A stretch of DNA of 64,000 nucleotides from Aureispira sp050633105 (GCA_050633105.1 JBOEFW010000004.1:1-64000); one strand, 5' to 3'; counted from the stretch's first letter, positions 18,256 to 25,777 are shown. The notes: generated by a model from the letters alone, not told the origin. Translations and numbers: made by a program.

Positions 18256-19200
18256 TTATTTTTGAAAATAAATACGGGAACATAATTTGAGATTCATTCG
18301 AATCTTGCTAAAAAATGATTGTTTTGTATCAATCTGATAAAAATCATAATTATTGACAAAGGAATTTCGATGGATTAAATTCTGGTATAAAAGCTTAATG
18401 CAAGCTGCGAGATTAGATTTTTTTATTAATGCTTTATTTAAAATAGAAAAATACTTGGCAGTTTTAGGGGATTGGCTTATTTGAGAAAAAGCAAGCGAAT
18501 TAAAAAAAATGTGCTTGTAATAATTCATTCTCATTTTGGTGGAGGTGCTGTTTCTATGTTGCCTAAAATAAACAAAAGACTCATTGATGTATTTAACTTG
18601 CCCCATGTCTAAAACGATAAGTGTAAGAATGTAATCAAAATACAAGTTCTTTGTATCTGTCATCTTAGACAAGCTCTTCTTGATCGAAGGAATTTGATTG
18701 CTTCTAATTAAAATAGTATGTCCAGAAACAATATTTAGTAATGCTAACTCAATAGGCGAAGAGTAATATCTTTTTACTTTGGAGGAATCTCTGTTTGTTT
18801 TATGGTTAGTCTGACTCTGAATTTTATCGTACAAAAGATAGGAGTTTGAAAAGTTCATTAGAACATTATCATCCTCTAGCATCAAATCAGCCAATTGAAG
18901 CTCTACTTTGTTTTCTACCCAGATGTCATCTTGATCTGAAAAAAAGAGATAGTCAGATTTCACAAAGCCCAATCCGTACATGAAATTATTGAAGTATCCT
19001 AAGTTTTTTTTATTTTGATGGAATTCAATTCTCTTATCCTTTAAGGTCATCTTTTTAATGATCTCAACTGTTCTATCATTAGAATTGTCATCTATAATGA
19101 TTAATCTAAAGTCTGTGTGGGTTTGATCTAAAATAGATTGGATTTGTGGCTCAATAAAATCTTCGCCATTGTACGTACACATTAGAATATCAACAGACAT
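18256..19200 (-). CDS. Glycosyltransferase family 2
   Basis: 314 aa from the ATG at 19200; an in-frame TTG seven codons upstream (19221) is less likely. The GT-A core is clear: VDILMCTYNGEDFIEPQI, FRLIIIDDNSNDRTVEII, NKKNLGYFNNF and the metal-binding FSDQDDIWVENKVELQ. The closest type is the rhamnosyl/galactosyl-transferase-like group acting on O-antigen or capsule. The gene is much more AT-rich than the housekeeping genes to its left, ends without an obvious terminator, and borders the integron region, so it may belong to the transferred segment. Confidence 0.85.
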   Translation of the reverse strand: MSVDILMCTYNGEDFIEPQIQSILDQTHTDFRLIIIDDNSNDRTVEIIKKMTLKDKRIEFHQNKKNLGYFNNFMYGLGFVKSDYLFFSDQDDIWVENKVELQLADLMLEDDNVLMNFSNSYLLYDKIQSQTNHKTNRDSSKVKRYYSSPIELALLNIVSGHTILIRSNQIPSIKKSLSKMTDTKNLYFDYILTLIVLDMGQVKYINESFVYFRQHRNSTSTKMRMNYYKHIFFNSLAFSQISQSPKTAKYFSILNKALIKKSNLAACIKLLYQNLIHRNSFVNNYDFYQIDTKQSFFSKIRMNLKLCSRIYFQK

Positions 19201-19623
19201 TTTTTTATTTTTTTCGGTCAATTAATTATGTCATTTTAGCTTGTTTAGTAAGAAAATATACAATGTTTTTAGTTTTAAATATTTTGTTACTAGTCAATAT
19301 ACTTTTACCAAAAAAAACAGCAAAGTTAATAATATTATAAATAAACATAAATTTTAATTGCAAATCAAATTTGCTTTTGAAGTTTTTTATTTAGATGTAT
19401 AACTAGCTGTAAAATGTGCTTAAAATGTCACATTTTTGATGAAAATGAAATTATTTTCTCGACCTATTGGTTAAATGGTAATTATTTAAAATTGAATTTG
19501 TTAATTCAACCTAAATGAACTTTTACACAGAATAAAAAATTGAGTAAAATGATCTTTTGTTCAAAAAAAGACTAAAAAGCACTAATTTTGACTACTACTG
19601 ACTAGTAACAATATTTTAATTGA
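19201..19623. other. AT-rich spacer between glycosyltransferase gene and integron end
   Basis: About 420 very AT-rich bases with no gene. Its right edge reads TTAGGT just outside the last attC crossover; if the integron model holds, this is the original right flank of the ancestral attI site. Confidence 0.4.
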
Positions 19624-19757
19624 ACCTAACGGTCTCGTATAACCGTCAGTTACGGATTAATATACACAGACTTTTTGGTTTAGCACTGACGCTCGCAATT
19701 CCGAGTGGATTCGGACGTAGTCGAATCCGCCGTAATTGCGGTTATACATTGTTGTAC
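19624..19757 (-). other. attC site 7 (array end)
   Basis: Read on the minus strand: GTACAAC, spacer AAT, GTATAACCG, a central stem-rich region, CGGTTATAC, spacer GAGACC, GTTAGGT. The outer boxes fit RYYYAAC (6 of 7) and GTTRRRY (7 of 7), and the inner pair is perfect over 9 bp. Total 134 bp. It follows a gene remnant and closes the array. Confidence 0.75.
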
Positions 19758-19772
19758 GCAGTATTTTATTCA

Positions 19773-19883
19773 TCAACAGTATAATTCAGAGTTCTTTTCG
19801 TGCTTAATTGCATTTCCGTAATATATATTCCAGTCAACAATTCTATCGCAAATTCGGTCAAAAATATCATCCCAAGTAGTAGC
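19773..19883 (-). pseudogene. C-terminal remnant of cassette 7 gene
   Basis: An open frame of 36 codons ends at a TGA (19773-19775) 16 bases before attC site 7. It is flanked upstream by an in-frame stop and then by the truncated intron. The residues (TTWDDIFDRICDRIVDWNI, then GNAIKHEKNSELYC) look like the tail of a real protein. The 5' part of the gene was probably lost when the intron fragment and the cassette-6 attC were rearranged. Family unknown. Confidence 0.45.
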
Positions 19884-19924
19884 TCAAAGCCCGATTCTAG
19901 GAACGACAATTACTGTGAAACGGT

Positions 19925-20065
19925 TGAAAAGGAGCGGTTATCTTAGTTTAACAGCGTACTATAATCGTTAAAGTATCATTATTGAACCGCCGTATACGAG
20001 ACCCGTATGTACGGTGGTGTGAGAGGCGTACTCCGCTCAATCTTGGGCGGAGCCGTCTACTCGAT
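19925..20065 (+). mobile_element. 5'-truncated group II intron (3' end, domains V-VI only)
   Basis: About 140 bases matching the last part of the two larger introns in this window: the maturase tail region, domain V (GAACCGCCGTATACGAGACC onward) and the domain VI stem ending CTACTCGAT. Nothing of the 5' end is present. The base after the end is TGGCAG, completing a GT/TGGCA box of the DUF1905 cassette's attC, so the 3' insertion junction is intact. Confidence 0.75.
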
Positions 20066-20084
20066 TGGCAGTTCGTTTTTTGTT

Positions 20085-20384
20085 TTATATCCAAATTTTA
20101 ATTTCTATTTTTTTGTTGATTACAAGATTGGTCTTCTTCCTGGCTTCAGCTTTAACAGGAAGTATGTAAGTATCCATTTTTGTATCAAACCAAATAGCAG
20201 TTTCCCACTCAAATGGCTCAATTTTAGCGAGAGCCTTCATTCTTCCCCAACCTTCTTCTTGCCATTTAAGATTTTCTCTTATTTCTTTCGATATGTTTTT
20301 AGGTAAGGAAACAAAATGCCAACCTCCAGGTGAAGAATGTTTCCACATTTTAGTTGAAAATTCATATTTAATTTTACCATTCAT
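20085..20384 (-). CDS. DUF1905 domain protein (cassette 6)
   Basis: 99 aa from the ATG at 20384, 35 bases inside the cassette; the longer frame runs into the attC palindrome and is not used. The sequence carries the DUF1905 pattern: YEFSTKMWKHSSPGGWHFV, LPKNISKEIRENLKWQEEGW, IWFDTKMDTYILPVKAEARK. DUF1905 is a small beta-barrel-like domain of unknown role, often found alone or next to a YdeI-like domain. Its attC is disrupted: only the first box remains, directly before the truncated intron. Confidence 0.75.
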   Translation of the reverse strand: MNGKIKYEFSTKMWKHSSPGGWHFVSLPKNISKEIRENLKWQEEGWGRMKALAKIEPFEWETAIWFDTKMDTYILPVKAEARKKTNLVINKKIEIKIWI

Positions 20385-20418
20385 TTTACTAAAATCTGTT
20401 ACTGTTCTTTTAAATGAC

Positions 20419-20485
20419 GGCCAACGGTCTCGGCTAAACGGCATAGCCAGCAAAAGCTGGCTATGCCGTTTAGCCATCGTTATGG
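20419..20485 (-). other. attC site 5
   Basis: Minus strand: CCATAAC, GAT, then a near-perfect hairpin with 18-20 bp arms (GGCTAAACGGCATAGCCAGC and complement around a 4-base loop), GAGACC, GTTGGCC. 67 bp, close to classical short attC length. The strong hairpin could double as a terminator for the AlbA-like gene that ends 14 bases upstream. Confidence 0.75.
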
Positions 20486-20499
20486 GCTGCCTTCTTTTT

Positions 20500-21306
20500 T
20501 TAAATATTTTCAATTCTCCATTTGTCAAACATCTTCCTTGATTTATTTATAAAAATTGGGTCAACTGCAATATTAAAGTTGTCCCTTTCCATTTTTTCTT
20601 TAGCATAAGCTCCAAGATAGGATTTAGGATTCGTGTAGAAAAAACTATACACTTCTTTAATTTCTCTTAGTTCGGAAAATTCAATTCTAAATTCAGGATG
20701 TTGCTTGTGGTATGCATAATCTTTGTTCCCTAAATCTTTGAACCATTCTTCTGGTTTTTTCAACAGCAATTTCATTCTTTCAATCGGCGATAAATCTAAT
20801 CCAAATCTTTCCCGCCACATCTTTTCTACGTGAAATAAATCTGATGACTTGTCAATTGGCGTATTGGTATCTAAAATTCGAGTATAGATATAATTAGCTT
20901 TGACCAATTTGTCTCTATCTCTGTAGTCTTCCGTAAGATAATATGGTTTATTTGGCTTGTTTAGAATTAGAATTACGTCAATTTCTTCATTTTCTAAATT
21001 GATTGTTCTTACCTCAACTTCAGGACGAATATTTCCAGCAAATTTCTTTGTCCTAAGGAAATCAATTATACCTGTTTGTTCTTTTCTATCTTTTTGCCCA
21101 TTTGTTAACCCGACTATTTGACAACCAGCTTTTGGGTCTGAAACGCCTAAAATAATATATCTATCATCCTTATAATTGCAATTTGCCATTGAGATAATAT
21201 CATGCAAAAGAGAAGCATTGTTTTCATGTGGAATCTTTTTGAAATCCCAATTTGTTCCTTCTCTTTTTGAAAGTATGAAATTATATATTTTCCGTTCAAA
21301 GCTCAT
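20500..21306 (-). CDS. AlbA_2/Schlafen-like putative nucleic-acid-binding protein (cassette 5)
   Basis: 268 aa. Residues 10-130 fit the divergent AAA_4/AlbA_2 fold of Schlafen-like proteins: REGTNWDFKKIPHENNASLL, HDIISMANCNYKDDRYIILG, VSDPKAGCQIVGL and VDVI-type strands before YIYTRILDTNTPIDKSSD. The rest (EKMWRERFGLDLSPIERMKL and onward) is a lineage-specific tail. Related proteins occur in defence islands and as regulators; the role here is unknown. Its ATG is 27 bases from the cassette boundary and its stop 14 bases before the attC site. Confidence 0.75.
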   Translation of the reverse strand: MSFERKIYNFILSKREGTNWDFKKIPHENNASLLHDIISMANCNYKDDRYIILGVSDPKAGCQIVGLTNGQKDRKEQTGIIDFLRTKKFAGNIRPEVEVRTINLENEEIDVILILNKPNKPYYLTEDYRDRDKLVKANYIYTRILDTNTPIDKSSDLFHVEKMWRERFGLDLSPIERMKLLLKKPEEWFKDLGNKDYAYHKQHPEFRIEFSELREIKEVYSFFYTNPKSYLGAYAKEKMERDNFNIAVDPIFINKSRKMFDKWRIENI

Positions 21307-21332
21307 TTAGATGTTTTCTTTTTTCTGGTTGC

Positions 21333-21529
21333 CCATAACGATTGCGCATATGACGTGAGCCGAAAAGCAACGCTTTTGGCTATAAACGCCTGCTCAATAA
21401 CCGAATCTACGATTTTGCACTTAGTTTTTCAAATGTAGCGCCAAATCGTAGATTTGGTGGGGCTAAAAGTGGAACCGCAGGTTTGCTTTTACCCTATAGC
21501 GGCTGATGGCCATATGCGCCCTGTTATCG
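21333..21529 (-). other. attC site 4 (long form, about 197 bp)
   Basis: Minus strand: CGATAAC, AGG, GCGCATATG, a 150-base centre with its own hairpins (for example AAATCTACGATTTGGCG opposite AAAATCGTAGATT), CATATGCGC, AATC, GTTATGG. The inner 9-bp pair is perfect and the outer box pairs with the start of the same cassette (GTTATCG). Confidence 0.7.
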
Positions 21530-21588
21530 ACAGTTCTTAGTTTAATAGGATGACGTATTTATATAGCACCTTGTAATGTTTATTAGTG

Positions 21589-21930
21589 TTACATGAGCCT
21601 TGAAAACCAATGAATAGCTATATATATACAGAATAAAAGAGGCATAAAGAGAATAAGAGCTTCAATACGAATAATCAGATGTATATTTTTATCAGTAACA
21701 ATTTTTCTTTCAATAAAAAGAACTATGATTGTAATGGCAGTTATGAAAGGTGTAATTAGGATGACTGTAAGTGGCCCTTTACTTCCATTTTTAGCTAATT
21801 CTAAACTACAAGTTATAGTAAAAAATATACATATAAATATTACAAATAAGCCAGTAATTAAAAAAGGCGTAATTTTATTTTCTTTTACTGTTTTTTTTAT
21901 AGTTTTTTTTTCATCTAATATGTCATCCAT
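21589..21930 (-). CDS. Small membrane protein (cassette 4), unknown function
   Basis: 113 aa. A charged, lysine-rich N-terminus of about 20 residues precedes four hydrophobic segments: FLITGLFVIFICIFFTITC, VILITPFITAITIIVLFI, LIIRIEALILFMPLLF and YIAIHWF. I recognise no family. The cassette has a long leader (about 330 bases) between its start and this gene. Membrane proteins of this size are common among integron cassettes; no further inference is justified. Confidence 0.6.
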   Translation of the reverse strand: MDDILDEKKTIKKTVKENKITPFLITGLFVIFICIFFTITCSLELAKNGSKGPLTVILITPFITAITIIVLFIERKIVTDKNIHLIIRIEALILFMPLLFCIYIAIHWFSRLM

Positions 21931-22158
21931 TTTTACAGTTTTAGGTTACTAAGTATTTAGGTAAAATATTTCGAATATTTAAATTAGTAATTTTTTATTT
22001 ATAGCGTAAGTGGAGCATCTTTTTCGGTTTTCATTATAGAGTTTTTGGGAATACTTTTTTTGGAGGCACAGATACAGTGAATTATTAATTGCAACTTTTC
22101 TCTCGCTTATGATTTTTATTTTTTTTTATTTATGATTTTTTGAAATTTGGGTAGTTTT

Positions 22159-22260
22159 CTATGCTAAAAACATCTTTTTTAAAGCAATTTGGGCAGACTT
22201 GCTTCGGCTATCTATTTTTACCCGTAAAACTTCATCCTGAGAAAACGAGTGGTTTTCCAA
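22159..22260 (-). CDS. Possible small ORF at the start of cassette 4
   Basis: 33 codons from a TTG at 22260, five bases after the attC box of the neighbouring cassette: ENHSFSQDEVLRVKIDSRSK then SAQIALKKMFLA. The composition is protein-like and the position matches where cassette genes start, but it is short, lacks an ATG and has no known relatives. It could be a remnant or a leader peptide. Confidence 0.25.
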   Translation of the reverse strand: MENHSFSQDEVLRVKIDSRSKSAQIALKKMFLA

Positions 22261-22264
22261 TTGT

Positions 22265-22324
22265 CGATAACGCTCTGCATACACGCAGGTGGCGCGCCTA
22301 GCGACACTTGACGCGGTATGCATT
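22265..22324 (-). other. attC site 3, split by a group II intron
   Basis: Minus strand after the intron junction: AATG, GCATAC, CGCG, centre TCAAGTGTCGCTAGGCGCGC, then CG, TGTATGC, AGAGC, GTTATCG. The first box lies on the far side of the intron at about 23142, reading GCAGAC. Short attC (about 65 bp) once the intron is removed. Confidence 0.65.
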
Positions 22325-23141
22325 GTGTGCCTTGAATGGCGAATATAAGACTTTTCCAAAAGGGAAAAGAACCCCCAAGGGTGTAAGTCCCAGACACGAG
22401 AGGGTAACGGCTCTAGGTGAAGGAAAAGGCAAGGTGGTTTCTCGTGAGGGATGGACTGAAGTAAGCTAGACTGCGTTGTTGGTACCGAAGAGCATGAACT
22501 GGATACGAGGCTGTGAGACTGGATAAGTAAGCACATCCTTATAACGTCCAAAACCGCAAGGAAAGTCGAAACAGTAGATTCAGCGGGCGTTAACAAAAGG
22601 GTATTCGTCTTACCGAGGGAGATCTCTGCAATCATTAACTGATAGAACAGAGAAGTCAGCAGAAGTCATAGTAGATAAACGACCTGAAAGTTTAGCGAAG
22701 GACAGAACGATAATGGTCTTCAATAGACGAAGGAGCCGCTTTATGTAACCTTAGAGCACGAATACAAATCAAGGGCAAACTACAAAAGCGAAAAAAAGGA
22801 GTCCCTCAAGGATCACCTCTAAGTCCACTGCTATCTAATATACTACTCAACGAGTTGGATAAAGAATTAGAGAAACGGGGACATCGTTATGTGAGATATG
22901 CAGACGATTTCAGTATCTATGTAAAAAATAAGGAATCGGCAAAACGAGTAGGAAATAGTATCTACCAGTTTTTACGAGACAAGCTCCAACTATCAATAAA
23001 CAGAGCGAAAAGAGGCTATTTTAGTTTAACAGCGTACTATAATCTTAAGGTATCATTATTGAACCGCCGTATACGAGACCCGTATGTACGGTGGTGTGAG
23101 AGGCGCACTCCACTCAATCTTGGGCGGAGCCGTCTACTCGA
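22325..23141 (+). mobile_element. Group II intron, class C-attC-like, copy A (RT internally deleted)
   Basis: Starts with the group II 5' consensus GTGTG(CC) and ends in domain V (from 23059, with the CGC triad typical of class C) and domain VI, finishing CTACTCGA. The 5' part contains a class C-like domain I and the domain IV entry (AGAAGTCAGCAGAAGTCATAG). The reverse-transcriptase frame keeps only its central motifs, so the 0.8-kb element lacks a functional protein. It is inserted into an attC first box and oriented opposite to the cassette genes, the arrangement described for group IIC-attC introns. About 95 percent identical by eye to the copy at 24268. Confidence 0.85.
22756..23058 (+). 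pseudogene. Group II intron reverse transcriptase fragment (copy A)
   Basis: A frame with RT motifs: KKGVPQGSPLSPLLSNILLN (domain 4), GHRYVRYADDFSIYV (catalytic YADD, domain 5) and FLRDKLQLSINRAK (domain 6-7 start). It then jumps straight to the tail RGYFSLTAYYNLKVSL just before domain V. RT domains 0-3 and most of domain 7 plus maturase X are missing. The upstream start MVFNRRRSRFM followed by a stop at about 22745 looks like the original N-terminus next to the first deletion. Confidence 0.8.
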
Positions 23142-24172
23142 GTCTGCTCAGTATTTATTTCATTTTCAATTAATTCAAATATATTAGGAGGATTTTCACT
23201 AAACAGAGGTGTCCAATTGGGTTCTTTTGCTATTTTTTTGTACAGTAATACCCATGCTAAACCTTCATCTTGTGACCACCAACTTTTCCCTCTACGAGTT
23301 GCTTTTATCGCTAATTTTTCTGAAAAGCCACCACCATTAGGGTGAGTTAACCATGCAATCATTGCATATTGTCCAATTCCCTCCATAGTTAGAAATACTT
23401 TATCCATTTCTACAAGTATGTTCTTTTTAGGCTTCAGATATTCCTCTTGTCTTACTGCAAAATTCTGTATAAAATCATTTATATGTCCTTTTTGAGGTTT
23501 TTCGGTATTTAAGTATTCGTAAATCAATTCAGTTTGTTCTCTAAATAATTTAGTATAAATAGAGTCATTAGAAAAATAATCTTGAATTAAATCGTCGCTT
23601 ACAGAAAAATCAAATTGATAATTATTATCATAATCTGTTATTTTTTTTCCAATTCCATCCATTTGTCTTGTATGAGCAAATTCATGCAAAAATACTCCTG
23701 TCAACATATTTTCAAGTCCAACTTCTTCGCTATCTATTCCCGCATTTTTCCAAAAAGATGGGGCAGCCATTACAAAAAATGACTCGATACCTTCTTTTTC
23801 TGATGGAGAGGCAAATGTCATAATTTGTATAGGAACCTTGTTACCGTCGGGAATAATTAACGTATCATTGTGTTCCTGCTTAAGCCACTCAATTTTTTTT
23901 CCATACAAATTTGGTCCCTTTATTTTTTTTCCATTAGGTGCACTTAACTTTGAATTAGTGTAGACATATTGAGTATCAAAGAATAGCATTTCAGGTGGAT
24001 TAGCTTGCCCTAATTTAAATTCATCATTAACAATCAATTCCCAAGCACTTATCCATTCGTAAAGCCATTCAATTTCTTTATTGAGATTTTTTACAGTTTC
24101 ATTCTCGCTTTTTTTGTTATTAGTCTCGCACGAAATTAAAATAATTGAAAATATCACTATCAAATACTTCAT
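23114..24172 (-). CDS. Lipoprotein with HExxH metalloprotease-like motif (cassette 3)
   Basis: 352 aa with a lipoprotein signal (VIFSIILISCETN). Near residue 165 is LTGVFLHEFAHTRQMDG, an HExxH zinc motif of gluzincin style; a later Glu-rich helix (QTELIYEYL) may supply the third ligand. I know no exact family; a secreted or surface zinc peptidase is inferred. The ATG lies 34 bases from the cassette boundary. The last eight residues (RVDGSAQD) and the stop come from the adjoining group II intron, so the native C-terminus was altered by the insertion at 23142. Confidence 0.65.
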   Translation of the reverse strand: MKYLIVIFSIILISCETNNKKSENETVKNLNKEIEWLYEWISAWELIVNDEFKLGQANPPEMLFFDTQYVYTNSKLSAPNGKKIKGPNLYGKKIEWLKQEHNDTLIIPDGNKVPIQIMTFASPSEKEGIESFFVMAAPSFWKNAGIDSEEVGLENMLTGVFLHEFAHTRQMDGIGKKITDYDNNYQFDFSVSDDLIQDYFSNDSIYTKLFREQTELIYEYLNTEKPQKGHINDFIQNFAVRQEEYLKPKKNILVEMDKVFLTMEGIGQYAMIAWLTHPNGGGFSEKLAIKATRRGKSWWSQDEGLAWVLLYKKIAKEPNWTPLFSENPPNIFELIENEINTEQTRVDGSAQD

Positions 24173-24205
24173 TTATTATGATTTTAATTGTTATTTATTT
24201 ATTGC

Positions 24206-24267
24206 TGCCAACGTTTAGTATATGAAGCGTAGCATCCCGCAGGGTGCTATGATTTCATATACATTGT
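24206..24267 (-). other. attC site 2, split by a group II intron
   Basis: Minus strand with the intron removed: AGCTAAC, AATG, TATATGAA, ATCAT, centre hairpin AGCACCCTGCGGGATGCT, ACGC, TTCATATA, CTAAAC, GTTGGCA. Inner boxes pair perfectly over 8 bp and the outer boxes match RYYYAAC/GTTRRRY closely. The intron interrupts the first box between its two A residues. Confidence 0.75.
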
Positions 24268-24698
24268 GTGTGCCTTGAATGGCGAATATAAGACTTTTCC
24301 AAAAGGGAAAAGAACCCCCAAGGGTGTAAGTCCCAGACACGAGAGGGTAACGGCTCTAAGTGAAGCAAGAGGCAAGGTGGTTTCTCGTGAGAGATGGACT
24401 GAAGTAAGCTAGACTGCGTTGTTGGTACCGAAGCACATGAACTGGATACGAGGCTGTGAGACTGGATAAGTAAGCACATCCTTATAACGTCCAAAACCGC
24501 AAGGAAAGTCGAAACAGTAGATTCAGCGGGCGTTAACAAAAGGGTATTCGTCTTACTGAGGGAGATCTCTGCAATCATTAACTGATAGAACAGAGAAGTC
24601 AGCAGAAGTCATAGTAGTTAAACGACCTGAAAGTTTAGCGAAGGACAGAACGATAATGGTCTTCAATAGACGAAGGAGCAGCTTTATGTAACCTTAGA

Positions 24699-25005
24699 GC
24701 ACGAATACAAATCAAGGGCAAACTACAAAAGCGAAAAAAAGGAGTTCCTCAAGGATCTCCTTTAAGTCCACTGCTATCTAATATACTACTCAACGAGTTG
24801 GATAAAGAATTAGAGAAGCGGGGACATCGTTATGTGAGATATGCAGACGATTTCAGTATCTATGTAAAAAGTAAGGAATCGGCAAAACGAGTAGGGAATA
24901 GTATCTACCAGTTTTTACGAGACAAGCTCCAACTATCAATAAACAGAGCGAAAAGAGGCTATCTTAGTTTAACAGCGTACTATAATCTTAAGGTATCATT
25001 ATTGA
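24699..25005 (+). pseudogene. Group II intron reverse transcriptase fragment (copy B)
   Basis: Carries the same remaining motifs as copy A (VPQGSPLSPLLSNILLN, YVRYADDFSIYVKSK, QLSINRAKRGYLSL) and the same deletion junctions, with a handful of base differences. No functional RT or maturase can be made from it. Confidence 0.8.
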
Positions 25006-25054
25006 ACCGCTGTATACGAGACCCGTATGTACGGTGGTGTGAGAGGCGCACTCC

Positions 25055-25056
25055 NN
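25055..25056. other. Assembly gap (NN) inside intron domain VI
   Basis: Two N characters replace about 16 bases (ACTCAATCTTGGGCGG in the other copies). The gap falls in a repeated element, so the join between the 155-aa cassette and the intron should be treated as provisional. Confidence 0.9.
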
Positions 25057-25090
25057 CGGAGCCGTCTACTCGATTAGCTTTTCGTTTTTT

Positions 25091-25558
25091 TTATTTCCCC
25101 CATCCTGGACCATTTTGTTCTGTACAAGGTTCAGCTACTTTGTTCCAATCTGTCAATTCCATAGGAGGTTCTCCTTTTTCGGCTCGTTCAAACATATCAT
25201 AGAACACATTAAAAAAATCAAGAGAAAGCGGAGAATAATCTTCTCTTTTTTCGGTCAATTTGTTCTTACCTTTTTGAATTGCTTTCCAGAATAATTCTTG
25301 ATTTTCCTGAGTTAAACTTCTTAAATCTAATTCTCTATTTATCCAATCGTCAATACGTGAATTGTGAAATCCCCATCCTGCATCTGCACTTTCATCATCT
25401 TCTGTGTTTGGAATTTGCACCTTTAACCATTCTGCCAATTCTTGTCCGTTTTCAATTTGCTCTAATTCAGTTATGGCAATTCGAATAATCTCATCATATC
25501 CCGTCCATCTTCTGGCGAAACATCTTCCATTTTTTAATATTATAAATCCACTTGCCAT
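25091..25558 (-). CDS. Hypothetical protein (cassette 2)
   Basis: 155 aa, acidic, soluble, without a signal peptide or recognised domain. Notable stretches: a start GFIILKNGRCFARRWTGYDE, which pairs with a helical ITELEQIENGQELAEWLK, DDESADAGWGFHN, and a C-terminal helix FFNVFYDMFERAEKG. The size and composition resemble immunity-like or accessory proteins common in cassettes, but that is only an impression. Its ATG lies 20 bases from the cassette boundary, and the stop is about 10 bases before the attC box now joined to the intron. Confidence 0.65.
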   Translation of the reverse strand: MASGFIILKNGRCFARRWTGYDEIIRIAITELEQIENGQELAEWLKVQIPNTEDDESADAGWGFHNSRIDDWINRELDLRSLTQENQELFWKAIQKGKNKLTEKREDYSPLSLDFFNVFYDMFERAEKGEPPMELTDWNKVAEPCTEQNGPGWGK

Positions 25559-25577
25559 TTTTGTTTTCCTTAATGAA

Positions 25578-25771
25578 AGTTAACGTCGGTATATACGCCT
25601 GTGCAGAATATATGAATAAAAAATGTTGCATCTGCAAATAGCAAAATAGCAAAATTTGCTTGTACTGATGAAAAAATCACAAGCAAATTCTGCGATTTTT
25701 CGGCATGAGCCATGCCACGAACTTTAAGCACCAACCCAAAATTCTGTATGGACGTATATATTTTGTTGTTT
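25578..25771 (-). other. attC site 1 (long form, about 194 bp)
   Basis: Minus strand: AAACAAC, AAAA, TATATACG, a long centre with internal stems (GGCATGGCTCATGCC; AATTTGCTTGT opposite ACAAGCAAATT), then CGTATATA, CCGAC, GTTAACT. Inner 8-bp pair perfect; the first outer box is a poor match to RYYYAAC. It starts 7 bases after the PIN-like gene's stop. Confidence 0.6.
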
Positions 25772-25777
25772 GCTGGC

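Larger units (their letters stand above)
24268..25074 (+). mobile_element. Group II intron, class C-attC-like, copy B (RT internally deleted)
   Basis: Same structure as the copy at 22325: GTGTGCC start, identical two deletions in the RT frame, domain V from about 25006 and an end at CTACTCGAT. Removing it restores the box CATTGT/TAGC, that is AGCTAAC on the minus strand. Domain VI contains the NN at 25055-25056 and is short by about 14 bases relative to copy A, an assembly gap rather than a biological deletion. Confidence 0.85.

Noticed and set aside
22159..22635. Minus-strand ORF of 158 codons across the intron start (and its twin at 24255-24578)
   Set aside because: It reads the ribozyme backwards; both copies are shadows of intron domain I. 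Only the last 33 codons before the intron may be meaningful.
19624..25771. The array palindromes read as plain terminators or REP-like elements
   Set aside because: They have conserved outer boxes with unpaired spacers, lack T-runs, and their boxes match the cassette starts, which terminators would not do.
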